Shown here: positions 33,065-39,975 of the stretch, one piece after another
Layout: each line of letters begins with the position of its first letter
Numbering within the stretch: position 1 is the stretch's first letter
Source of the DNA: Alistipes sp. CAG:831
Lineage (GTDB): Bacteria; Bacteroidota; Bacteroidia; Bacteroidales; UBA932
Direction: 5' to 3'
DNA length: 64,000 nucleotides
NCBI GenBank assembly: GCA_000432775.1
Contig: HF990347.1
Location: 4,126-68,125, forward strand
Position numbers and translations under genes: made by a program
Notes under the pieces: generated by a model
Told to the model about the DNA's origin: nothing
Database searches by the model: none
The model's input: the letters and a program-made list of their open reading frames with translations, nothing else

Positions 33065-33274
33065 ATGGAAAATCTTAGTAGAATGGTGATAGACCTGTAC
33101 AAACAGAGCTTCACCGATTATGCGAATGGGAACACGGTTAATGTAGATGCAATTCTGGAAGCGCAAGAAGCCGTTAGTAATGCGATAATCAAGGCAAGGA
33201 TAGAAAAAACCGAAACTGGATTTCTGGAGCATCTGAAAGCCGATATTGATTACTTAAAATATCAAATCTTATGA
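33065..33274 (+). CDS. Small helical protein downstream of repressor
   Basis: 69 residues, all-helical, acidic/lysine mix. 8 nt after the repressor stop and overlapping the next gene by 4 bp, thus probably made in the lysogen. No domain recognised. Confidence 0.65.
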   Translation: MENLSRMVIDLYKQSFTDYANGNTVNVDAILEAQEAVSNAIIKARIEKTETGFLEHLKADIDYLKYQIL

Positions 33275-33591
33275 AAAAGTTATTCCCAATAGTTGTGATG
33301 CTTCTGGCACTATTATCCAGTTGCTCAAAAGATGACAATAGCATTACTATTACCAATTTGTCTGGCAAAAATTGGTATGAAACGCAAGTATGGTTCAGAC
33401 AATCAGAAGAGGGAGCTTTATCCGGCTATACTGAGGTTGGTATGGTTGAAGTAGGTGCTACCTGTGTAGTTGAAACGGAAGATCCTATTTTCTACATATA
33501 CGCTAAGGATAACAGGGGTAGAATGATAATGTCAAAGAACATACATATCACAGGAAACAGCATAACAGTCAAAGAAAGCGATTTATACTAA
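33271..33591 (+). CDS. Prophage-encoded lipoprotein with surface-export-type signal
   Basis: 106 residues with a signal peptide ending in LLALLSSCSKDDN. The cysteine is followed by S-K-D-D, which resembles the acidic lipoprotein export signal that sends Bacteroidota lipoproteins to the cell surface. The mature part is a small beta-sandwich-like domain. It is co-directional with the repressor, so likely expressed in the lysogen; a superinfection-exclusion or host-surface function would fit. Confidence 0.75.
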   Translation: MKKLFPIVVMLLALLSSCSKDDNSITITNLSGKNWYETQVWFRQSEEGALSGYTEVGMVEVGATCVVETEDPIFYIYAKDNRGRMIMSKNIHITGNSITVKESDLY

Positions 33592-33857
33592 TGAATACGC
33601 CAATGAGCAAACAAATAATGGAGCGGTTTTATACTGCATTGGATGCTATAATAGCCATGAAGAAGATCCGTGGCGTTAATACATATTGCCGACTGAATAA
33701 CATAGACAGACGGAATTTCATTGCGCAACGAAAAGATCTTGATCGTGGATGGTTTCAGTTGTCGTGGCTTCAACCTATGGTAAGGGAATACGGAGTTAGC
33801 GCAAAATGGTTGCTTACTGGATTCGGTAAAATGTTTGAAGATGATAAGTTACATTGA
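33591..33857 (+). CDS. Small helix-turn-helix-like phage protein
   Basis: 88 residues (or 84 from the second ATG). VNTYCRLNNIDRRNFIAQRKD and VREYGVSAKWLLTGFGKMF resemble an XRE-like helix-turn-helix and the DWLL-tG segment common in C-terminal ends of phage repressor-like DNA-binding domains. The start abuts the lipoprotein stop. Probably a second regulator. Confidence 0.65.
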   Translation: MNTPMSKQIMERFYTALDAIIAMKKIRGVNTYCRLNNIDRRNFIAQRKDLDRGWFQLSWLQPMVREYGVSAKWLLTGFGKMFEDDKLH

Positions 33858-34224
33858 AATTCTTCTGATAATTTTTCTCATAGTTCTTGCTGTTGCATTA
33901 GCAGTAGCAGTGTATAGACCTAAAGAAGAGAATGTACCTCCTATAGTTATTCCTAATTCAAATAAACCGGGTAAACGCAAGAATCAAAGAGTAAAACCAT
34001 ACCGAAAGTGGGAAAAGAAGATGAATCAGAAGAAAGGGAAAAATACGATGCTGAAAGCTGAATATGTTTTCCTACCCATATCGGAAGCGAACTCTTTGAT
34101 GATATACGACAATTCGAGGGAAGAAATGAAACTACTGGATTTGATTCTTGATGCAAAGTTAAGCGGTACGGATTTCATCAAACTGGATCGCACAACTTAT
34201 GAAATACTAAAATCCAGAATATGA
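33835..34224 (+). CDS. Membrane-anchored hypothetical phage protein
   Basis: 129 residues with an N-terminal transmembrane helix (about 5-25) and a basic cytoplasmic linker (RKNQRVKPYRKWEKKMNQKK), then a small globular domain. Overlaps the previous gene by 23 bp. No family recognised. Confidence 0.6.
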   Translation: MKMISYIEILLIIFLIVLAVALAVAVYRPKEENVPPIVIPNSNKPGKRKNQRVKPYRKWEKKMNQKKGKNTMLKAEYVFLPISEANSLMIYDNSREEMKLLDLILDAKLSGTDFIKLDRTTYEILKSRI

Positions 34225-34228
34225 AAAG

Positions 34229-34256
34229 AGCGTGGGGTAATTGCCTCACGCTTTTT
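34229..34256 (+). terminator. Terminator of the lysogeny operon
   Basis: AGCGTGGGG/CCTCACGCT stem with one mismatch, a 6-nt loop and five T residues, 5 nt after the stop at 34224. Confidence 0.8.
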
Positions 34257-34347
34257 GTTCTTTCCCCCATACCCCCTATTTCATATACTATCTATTCTTA
34301 CTTATAGATCTTTATTATATAATATAGTATATATACCCCCATATAAC

Positions 34348-34817
34348 TTTTGCTTAGGCAAAACGCTAAAATTAGGTTTCTGTATATTAGATACTTACAA
34401 ACATTTGCTTAGGCAAAATAAAATCGGACAAAATTTGCTTAGGCAAATTGACAGAATTAAACAACTGATTTACAGCGTATTCTATAATTTTGCTTAGGCA
34501 AAATGGTTTTGCTTAGGCAAAAGTGTGCAAAGTATTGATAATCAACAAAAGTGTTGTTTTGCTTAGGCAAAAATATCCAGAAACAATTTTGCTTAGGCAA
34601 AACACGATTTTACGAACATTGATTTATAGACACTTATAAACTTTTGCTTAGGCAAAACGGCATTTTTTTTGTGCGATTTCCATGCTGTTTTCACCATGAT
34701 TTTGCGTTTGCTTAGGCAAACATTAAATTTGCTTAGGCAAAACGCTAAAATAAAACTACTGATTATAAATCACTTTCAGAAGTTTGCTTAGGCAAAATCC
34801 TTTTTTGCTTAGGCAAA
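34348..34817. repeat. Array of 12 copies of a 14-16 bp near-palindrome TTTTGCTTAGGCAAAA
   Basis: Twelve copies of TTTGCTTAGGCAAA, all in the same orientation and mostly extended to 16 bp, lie at 34348, 34404, 34434, 34488, 34507, 34557, 34587, 34642, 34707, 34728, 34783 and 34804. The cores are identical; only the flanks vary. Distances between cores are 55, 30, 55, 19, 50, 30, 55, 64, 21, 55 and 21 bp, so long and short spacers alternate and copies mostly form pairs. The last two copies lie inside the integrase gene, where each encodes LPKQ near the C-terminus. Arms TTTGC/GCAAA could make a hairpin with a TTAG loop. This fills the otherwise gene-free space of about 540 bp between convergent genes. 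Protein-binding iterons or a partition-like site are candidates. Confidence 0.9.
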
Positions 34818-36088
34818 TATACTGGCTCATCCACTGATCCGATATTTAGTTTGACAGTATCAAGTACCTTGCGATTAGCTTTGTCTATGAAGTCCCATGA
34901 CTTCTTTATATAGATGTCCGTCACCCTCATTGTTTCGTCCACATGGTTAAGCGAAGTGTGAACGGTGTACTTATCAACTCCTGCCTCATTGTTGGCTATT
35001 GTAGCCCATGAGTGCCGGGCTGCGTAAAATTCCAGATCATCAACTCCGATTATCTTGCCTATCTTCTTTAGCCCATAGTTCAAAGCAGTACTGAAAGAAT
35101 CCATACGGCTATACCAATGGTAGAATCCAAACACACGCTCACCAGCCGGATCACGGTACTTATTCACCAAAGCCTGTATCTCCGGCTCTATCTTGATAGA
35201 TATTTCCGCACCGTCCGCTCTTCTGTTTTTCGTCTTTGTCCTCTGGTAAGTTATGCGACCATTTTTGCAGTCCGTACAGTAGTACAAATCTACGGCATTC
35301 ATTCCAACCAGTGCGAAACTCAACAAAAACACATCCTTTGCCAGATTGAACCTGTTTTTACCCGGTTGCATTATCTCCGTATATGGAAGCTCCGCCAACT
35401 TTCGCATAGTCACAACATCCAATGCCCTTTTGCGTGTTACCGGGATCTTCGGCAGCTTCACTTTCTTGAACGGAGAATATGGTATTCGTATAACCCCCAT
35501 GTCCTCATCATTAAATTCTGCCTTTGCACGGTTATGTATGGCTCTTAGCTGGCTTGGGTACAATGATTGCGCCCTTTCTCCTTTTTTCCTGTTAGTTCCG
35601 GCTGGTTGCAATGCAATCCACCTTATCCAGTCCTCAATGAAGCGTGATGTTACTTCATGGATGCTTATCTTATCCCTGCCAACGAACTTCACCAGATTGT
35701 TTATCGCCACTTCGTATGAGTTTGCGTTTCCATTGTGTCCGCTATCACGGAGCTTCTGGATATACTTCCGGGCGTAATCCACAATATCAAGATCAAAGTG
35801 TTCTCCAGTGTCAGAGGTGATAAGATCCACAACCTGATCCACTGTCATATCTTTCAGCCTTTCCCCGGCACGATCACAGATGTTGCGGTACTTCTTCACA
35901 AGCTGATCTGTGAGGTCTATGTACTTCTGGTTTTTCAATTTCAACGCACGGGTAAGATCTTCTTTCGTCACATAGTATGTGGTGGCAAGATACCTCTTTT
36001 GCCTGTTGTGCGTAACCCTTATCTTTATGTTATATGTCCCGTCTGATTTCTTTTGGTGGGCATATACTTCCGCTTTGAATGTAGCCAT
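34763..36088 (-). CDS. int: Tyrosine recombinase/integrase of prophage
   Basis: 441 residues from ATG 36088 (MATFKAEVY); an earlier in-frame ATG would overlap tRNA-Arg and is rejected. An arm-binding domain at the N-terminus and core-binding domain (about 100-195) precede the catalytic domain: AARHSWAT (R358, H359), LNHVDETMRVTDIY with nucleophile Y393. The first catalytic arginine is replaced by asparagine in VGMNAVDL (N264). Loss of that arginine is known in IntDOT of a Bacteroides conjugative transposon. LPKQ at 425-428 and 432-435 is encoded by the palindrome array. It adjoins the tRNA attachment site. Confidence 0.93.
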   Translation of the reverse strand: MATFKAEVYAHQKKSDGTYNIKIRVTHNRQKRYLATTYYVTKEDLTRALKLKNQKYIDLTDQLVKKYRNICDRAGERLKDMTVDQVVDLITSDTGEHFDLDIVDYARKYIQKLRDSGHNGNANSYEVAINNLVKFVGRDKISIHEVTSRFIEDWIRWIALQPAGTNRKKGERAQSLYPSQLRAIHNRAKAEFNDEDMGVIRIPYSPFKKVKLPKIPVTRKRALDVVTMRKLAELPYTEIMQPGKNRFNLAKDVFLLSFALVGMNAVDLYYCTDCKNGRITYQRTKTKNRRADGAEISIKIEPEIQALVNKYRDPAGERVFGFYHWYSRMDSFSTALNYGLKKIGKIIGVDDLEFYAARHSWATIANNEAGVDKYTVHTSLNHVDETMRVTDIYIKKSWDFIDKANRKVLDTVKLNIGSVDEPVYLPKQKRILPKQTSESDL

Positions 36089-36128
36089 ATATATAATCTC
36101 TGTAGAACATTTGTAGAACTTTGTACCG

Positions 36129-36136
36129 CAAAGATA
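36129..36136 (-). promoter_or_regulatory. Integrase promoter -7 box
   Basis: Minus-strand TATCTTTG matches TAnnTTTG and lies 41 nt upstream of the integrase ATG. No clear -33 box. Confidence 0.55.
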
Positions 36137-36159
36137 GGCTTTTTTTGCTGTAAATGCGG

Positions 36160-36194
36160 AAAAGAAAAAGCCCACCCTTGCTAAAAGAGTGGGC
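36160..36194 (-). terminator. Terminator downstream of tRNA-Arg(CCT)
   Basis: GCCCACTCTT/AAGGGTGGGC stem with a mismatch (36170-36194) is followed on the minus strand by CTTTTTCTTTT. It ends tRNA-Arg transcription a few bases after the mature 3' end. It lies on the prophage side of the probable junction, so it may have been supplied by the phage. Confidence 0.75.
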
Positions 36195-36201
36195 GAAAAA
36201 G

Positions 36202-36273
36202 TAGCTCCGATGGGAATCGAACCCATATTTGCGGTTTAGGAAACCGCCGTTCTATCCGTTGAACTACAGAGCC
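36202..36273 (-). tRNA. tRNA-Arg (anticodon CCT), probable attachment gene
   Basis: Cloverleaf of 72 nt without encoded CCA: acceptor GGCTCTG/CGGAGCT (two G-U pairs), D stem GTTC/GAAC, anticodon stem GCGGT/ACCGC with loop TTCCTAA, T stem ATGGG/CCCAT with loop TTCGATT. The 3' end faces the integrase. The two G-U pairs in the acceptor stem could reflect replacement of the 3' half by phage-carried sequence on integration. Confidence 0.93.
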
Positions 36274-36359
36274 TTATGTAATTTCAAGAGGCTTGCCGGA
36301 TTTGTTTACTTGGTGAATCCGGCTCACCTCATCTTTTTTGTGCCTTGCCCCCTGCCATA

Positions 36360-36400
36360 CGTTTAGGAAACTTCCGTTCTATCCCTTGAACTATGGGGCC
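36360..36400 (-). pseudogene. Truncated tRNA-Arg(CCT) remnant (5' half)
   Basis: The minus strand reads GGCCCCATAGTTC, a D arm with GTTC/GAAC and an anticodon loop TTCCTAA, closely matching the 5' half of a tRNA-Arg(CCT), but the anticodon 3' stem, variable loop and T arm are missing. It shares the GTTTCCTAAAC block with the intact tRNA 100 bp away. It looks like the residue of an original attachment tRNA interrupted at the anticodon arm. Confidence 0.7.
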
Positions 36401-36411
36401 GCTTGCTGAAA

Positions 36412-37362
36412 TCAGCGCGCAAATATATTAAATTTTTCGATTAATCCACAATTTAATACATTTTCCGCCTTAAGAATCATGTTGGCTATGGCCCTCGGAG
36501 TCGAACGCCCATGCCCTATAATCACAGTGGACGAGACACCCAGTACCGGAGTGCCTCCGTACTCCTCGTAATTGAAGCGGTCTATGTACCGGTCATGGAT
36601 ACCGCGTGCGGAAGCTATCTCATAGAAACCTTCGGCCTGCTTGAGAAAGATGTTGCCGGTAAAGCCGTCAGTGACCACCACATCGGCACGGTCTGTGGTG
36701 AAAAGGCTGTCCGGCTCTATGTTGCCTATGAAACGGTAATCCTGTGAATCCGACATCAGACGGTGAGCCTCACGGGCCACTATATGCCCCTTGCCGCTCT
36801 CACCGCCTATATTGAGGAGGGCCACACGGGGAGCCTTCACCCCCATGACACTCTGCGCATATACACTGCCCAACCATGCAAAATGACAATACTGCTCGGG
36901 CCGGCACTCAGCATTGAACCCGACATCCAGAAGAAGAATCCGCTGCCCTGCCATGCCCGGAAGTTCTACGGAAATGCAGGGGCGGTGTACCCCGTGGACG
37001 AGGCTCAGTTTTGTACAGCAGGCTGTCATCATGGCCCCGGTATTGCCGGTTCCGGCGAAAGCATCTATCTCCCCGGACGCGAGCATCTCGAAACCGCGCA
37101 CAAGGGAAGACCGTACCTTGCGGGTCACGGACATGGCCGGATGGTCCGCGAAGGTTATCTTCTCAGGACAGTGCACAATAACGAAATTACCGGAGCTGCA
37201 GCCTATACGGTCACAGACTCCGGCAATAGCCTTCTCATCTCCGAAGAGATATATCTGGAACCTGCCTCCGCTCCCTACCAGTGCCTCCAGCGCGCCGGAG
37301 ACCTCATTGTCAGGGGCGAAATCGCCGCCCATGGCGTCAAGGCCGATTCTCAGCTTCCTCAC
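36412..37362 (-). CDS. plsX: Phosphate acyltransferase PlsX
   Basis: 316 residues. Starts with GTG at 37362 (MRKLRIGLDAMGGDFAP), a PlsX hallmark. It makes acyl-phosphate from acyl-ACP for phosphatidic acid synthesis. TGNTGAMM and VDGFTGNIFLKQAEG are further family motifs. Length is near the usual 330. It follows rpmF by 6 bp, the conserved rpmF-plsX pair. Transcription comes from the promoter upstream of the DUF177 gene. Confidence 0.95.
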   Translation of the reverse strand: MRKLRIGLDAMGGDFAPDNEVSGALEALVGSGGRFQIYLFGDEKAIAGVCDRIGCSSGNFVIVHCPEKITFADHPAMSVTRKVRSSLVRGFEMLASGEIDAFAGTGNTGAMMTACCTKLSLVHGVHRPCISVELPGMAGQRILLLDVGFNAECRPEQYCHFAWLGSVYAQSVMGVKAPRVALLNIGGESGKGHIVAREAHRLMSDSQDYRFIGNIEPDSLFTTDRADVVVTDGFTGNIFLKQAEGFYEIASARGIHDRYIDRFNYEEYGGTPVLGVSSTVIIGHGRSTPRAIANMILKAENVLNCGLIEKFNIFAR

Positions 37363-37368
37363 GCAGAC

Positions 37369-37551
37369 TTACTCTACGTTCTTCTCAACCATCAGACGTC
37401 CGCGGTAGTAGCCGCACTCAGGGCATACGCGGTGATACAATACTGTGGCTCCGCAGTTGGAGCATGTGGAAAGTGCGGGGAGAGTCAGTTTGTCATGAGT
37501 TCTGCGTTTGTCCCTGCGCTGCTTTGAAAGTTTGTGTTTGGGATGTGCCAT
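37369..37551 (-). CDS. rpmF: 50S ribosomal protein L32
   Basis: 60 residues, MAHPKHKLSKQRRDKRR N-terminus and a four-cysteine zinc ribbon (CSNCG, CPECG), both typical of bacterial L32 (zinc-binding form). Standard place between the DUF177 gene and plsX. Confidence 0.97.
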   Translation of the reverse strand: MAHPKHKLSKQRRDKRRTHDKLTLPALSTCSNCGATVLYHRVCPECGYYRGRLMVEKNVE

Positions 37552-37574
37552 CTTATTCTAAATTTTAATTATTT

Positions 37575-38027
37575 CTATTTTAAAATATCTTTCAGCTTTT
37601 CCATCATCTCCGGGTCGCATTCCCCGTCCGGATGAACCTTCTTTATCGGGAGGCTCAGATTGACGTAGTCGTAAATAATCTGACCCAGGTCAATCTCGGA
37701 TGAACTGCCGTCCAGGAGTATCACCTCGTCCGAGACCCCTTCCTCCGCATCCTCGGCATAGGAAGAGAACATCACCGAAAAAGGCACCTGAATATCCACA
37801 GGAATCTTCAGGTCCGCCAGGCATCTGTCGCACTTGACCGTTACGTCCCCGGTGATTCCCAGGTCCAGGCTCATGCGCCCGGGCTCCTTGGTTATCAGGA
37901 CATTGATATCAAGCTCAGCATCCGAGACCGTATCACTCTCGTACGCCTCGAAAAAACTCCCGTCCACCTTGAAGTGGAACGGATGTTCTCCGTTGGAAAG
38001 CCCGCGTATCCCTATCTTGCAATTCAT
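37575..38027 (-). CDS. DUF177 (YceD-like) protein
   Basis: 150 residues with KCDRCLADLKIPVDI, the CxxCL motif of the DUF177 family, which is encoded next to rpmF across bacteria and is linked to 23S rRNA accumulation. C-terminus holds a second conserved acidic and proline region (HPDGECDPEMM). Promoter -7 box TATCTTTG (38055-38048) lies 20 nt before the ATG. Confidence 0.9.
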   Translation of the reverse strand: MNCKIGIRGLSNGEHPFHFKVDGSFFEAYESDTVSDAELDINVLITKEPGRMSLDLGITGDVTVKCDRCLADLKIPVDIQVPFSVMFSSYAEDAEEGVSDEVILLDGSSSEIDLGQIIYDYVNLSLPIKKVHPDGECDPEMMEKLKDILK

Positions 38028-38047
38028 TTTCCGACAATTAAGGGCGG

Positions 38048-38055
38048 CAAAGATA
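38048..38055 (-). promoter_or_regulatory. Promoter -7 box of the DUF177-rpmF-plsX operon
   Basis: Minus-strand TATCTTTG, 20 nt upstream of the ATG at 38027. A -33 TTG is not clear. Confidence 0.5.
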
Positions 38056-38093
38056 TAAAATTTTTCGATATCCCGAAATTGTTTTGGACTTTT

Positions 38094-39896
38094 TTATTGC
38101 GCCCTCCTGCGTTTTCTCTCATTCTCGTCCAGAATAATCTTTCTCAGACGCATGAAGTGAGGGGTCACCTCCACCAGCTCGTCCTCCTGGATGTACTCCA
38201 GAGCCTCCTCGAGCGAGAACTTTATCGGAGGCGGCAGCATCACCTTCTCGTCAGAGCCAGAAGCACGCATATTGGTCAGTTTCTTGGTCTTGCAGATATT
38301 GATGGCCAGGTCGCTGGCACGGGTGTGCTCGCCGACCACCTGACCGGCATAGATCTCCTCGCCCGGATCGATGAAGAAGCGTCCGCGGTCCTGCAGCTTG
38401 TCCATGGCATACGCCACCGAAAGGCCTGTCTCCAGTGACACCAGAGAACCGTTGTTGCGCTTCTCTATCTCTCCCTTGTACGGCTCGTAGCCCTTGAAAC
38501 GGTGGGCCACTACAGCCTCGCCCTGCGTTGCTGTCATCAGGTTGCTTCTCAGACCGATAAGGCCTCTCGACGGAATATCGAATTCCAGATGGGCCCTGTC
38601 TCCACGGGTCTCCATGTGGGTCAGGGAAGCCTTGCGGCGGGTGGATATCTCGATGGCCTTGCCCACCATTTCCTCGGGCAGGTCTATGGTCAGAAGCTCT
38701 ATGGGCTCGCAGCGCACCCCGTTGATATTCTTGTCTATAACCTTAGGTTGACCTACCTGCAGCTCGAATCCCTCGCGGCGCATCGTCTCTATCAGAATCG
38801 ACAGATGCAGCACTCCGCGTCCATATACGATGAAGGAATCGGCTCCCAGACCCGGTTTTACCCTCAGGGCCAGGTTCTTCTCCAGTTCCTTCTCAAGACG
38901 CTCCTTCAGATGCCTTGAAGTCACATATTTGCCGTCGCGGCCGAAGAAAGGGGAATCATTGATGGTGAAGAGCATGCTCATCGTAGGCTCATCCACGGTG
39001 ATGGGCGGCAGAGCCTCGGGATTCTCATAATCGGCCACCGTATCACCTATCTCGAAGTCCTCCAGACCGACCACTGCGCAGATATCCCCGCACTCCACCT
39101 TCTCCGCGCTCTTCTTCTCCAGGCCCTGAAAGACCATCAGGTCCTTGATTTTCTGCTTCTCCACCGTTCCGTCCTTCTTGCAGAGAGAAATCTGCATACC
39201 TGCGGTGAGTGTTCCGCGGCTGACCCTGCCCACAGCGATACGGCCTACATAAGGCGAATACTCCAGAGAGGAAATCAGCATCTGCGGCGTTCCCTCCACA
39301 TACTTGGGTGCCGGTATCTCGGCTACGATAGTATCCAGCAGAGGGATGATATCTCCCGTAGGCTTGCGCCAGTCAAGCGACATCCATCCCTGCTTGGCAC
39401 TGCCGTAGACCGTCTTGAAGTCCAGCTGGTCCTCCGAGGCGTTTAGCGAGAACATCAGGTCGAAGACCTGTTCGTTCACCTCGTCGGGACGGCAGTTCGG
39501 CTTGTCCACCTTGTTGATTACCACGATCGGCTTCTTGCCCATCTCGATGGCCTTCTGCAGGACGAAGCGGGTCTGCGGCATGGTGCCCTCGAAAGCATCC
39601 ACCAGCAGCAGCACTCCGTCCGTCATGTTGAGCACCCTCTCGACCTCGCCTCCGAAATCAGCGTGGCCCGGGGTGTCGATGATATTGATCTTGATGCCTT
39701 TGTACGGCACAGATACGTTCTTGGCGAGGATTGTGATACCTCTCTCACGCTCCAGATCATTATTGTCCAGGATCAGGTCGCCCCCGTGCTTTCCGTCCTC
39801 CCGGACGAGCTTCGCCTGATAAATCATTCTGTCCACCAGAGTGGTCTTACCGTGGTCGACATGGGCGATGATTGCTATATTTCTTACGTTTTGCAT
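38094..39896 (-). CDS. typA: Ribosome-associated translational GTPase TypA/BipA
   Basis: 600 residues, full length. G1 AHVDHGKTT, the G3 DTPGHADF and G4 NKVDKPN motifs, then the EF-G-like domains and C-terminal BipA-specific domain (SRGLIGLRSNLMTATQGEAV). A GTPase acting on 50S maturation at low temperature or stress. A TAATTTTG -7 box (39914-39907) lies just upstream on the minus strand. Confidence 0.97.
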   Translation of the reverse strand: MQNVRNIAIIAHVDHGKTTLVDRMIYQAKLVREDGKHGGDLILDNNDLERERGITILAKNVSVPYKGIKINIIDTPGHADFGGEVERVLNMTDGVLLLVDAFEGTMPQTRFVLQKAIEMGKKPIVVINKVDKPNCRPDEVNEQVFDLMFSLNASEDQLDFKTVYGSAKQGWMSLDWRKPTGDIIPLLDTIVAEIPAPKYVEGTPQMLISSLEYSPYVGRIAVGRVSRGTLTAGMQISLCKKDGTVEKQKIKDLMVFQGLEKKSAEKVECGDICAVVGLEDFEIGDTVADYENPEALPPITVDEPTMSMLFTINDSPFFGRDGKYVTSRHLKERLEKELEKNLALRVKPGLGADSFIVYGRGVLHLSILIETMRREGFELQVGQPKVIDKNINGVRCEPIELLTIDLPEEMVGKAIEISTRRKASLTHMETRGDRAHLEFDIPSRGLIGLRSNLMTATQGEAVVAHRFKGYEPYKGEIEKRNNGSLVSLETGLSVAYAMDKLQDRGRFFIDPGEEIYAGQVVGEHTRASDLAINICKTKKLTNMRASGSDEKVMLPPPIKFSLEEALEYIQEDELVEVTPHFMRLRKIILDENERKRRRAQ

Positions 39897-39927
39897 ATTC
39901 GGGGCGCAAAATTAATTGAAATTTATT

Positions 39928-39935
39928 TACATTTG
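39928..39935 (+). promoter_or_regulatory. Promoter -7 box of guaA
   Basis: TACATTTG 40 nt before the guaA ATG, divergent from typA. -33 element not clear. Confidence 0.45.
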
Positions 39936-39975
39936 CACCTTGACATTAAATTTTAACAGCAACCCACCACACACC

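Larger units (their letters stand above)
1..36201. mobile_element. Temperate siphovirus-like prophage, left end outside window
   Basis: The stretch carries a full set of phage modules: integrase, repressor and Cro-like switch, recombination, replication, terminase pair, portal, MuF head protein, scaffold and major capsid protein. Its base composition is clearly more AT-rich than the chromosome to the right, and many of its genes have an AGGAGG-type ribosome binding site that the host genes here mostly lack. The right boundary is placed at the 3' end of tRNA-Arg(CCT), next to the integrase, which is the usual arrangement for integration into a tRNA. The left attachment site, tail genes and lysis genes are not in view. 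The SPP1-like portal, MuF protein and HK97-type head genes suggest a siphovirus, which is an inference. Confidence 0.95.

Noticed and set aside
34348..34817. CRISPR array
   Set aside because: The repeat is only 14-16 bp, spacers vary from about 5 to 50 bp and alternate in length, and no cas genes are near. CRISPR repeats are longer with constant spacer size.
36089..36226. Longer integrase start at 36226
   Set aside because: It would run through tRNA-Arg(CCT) and upstream of the integrase -7 box; residues before MATFKAEVY are not integrase-like.
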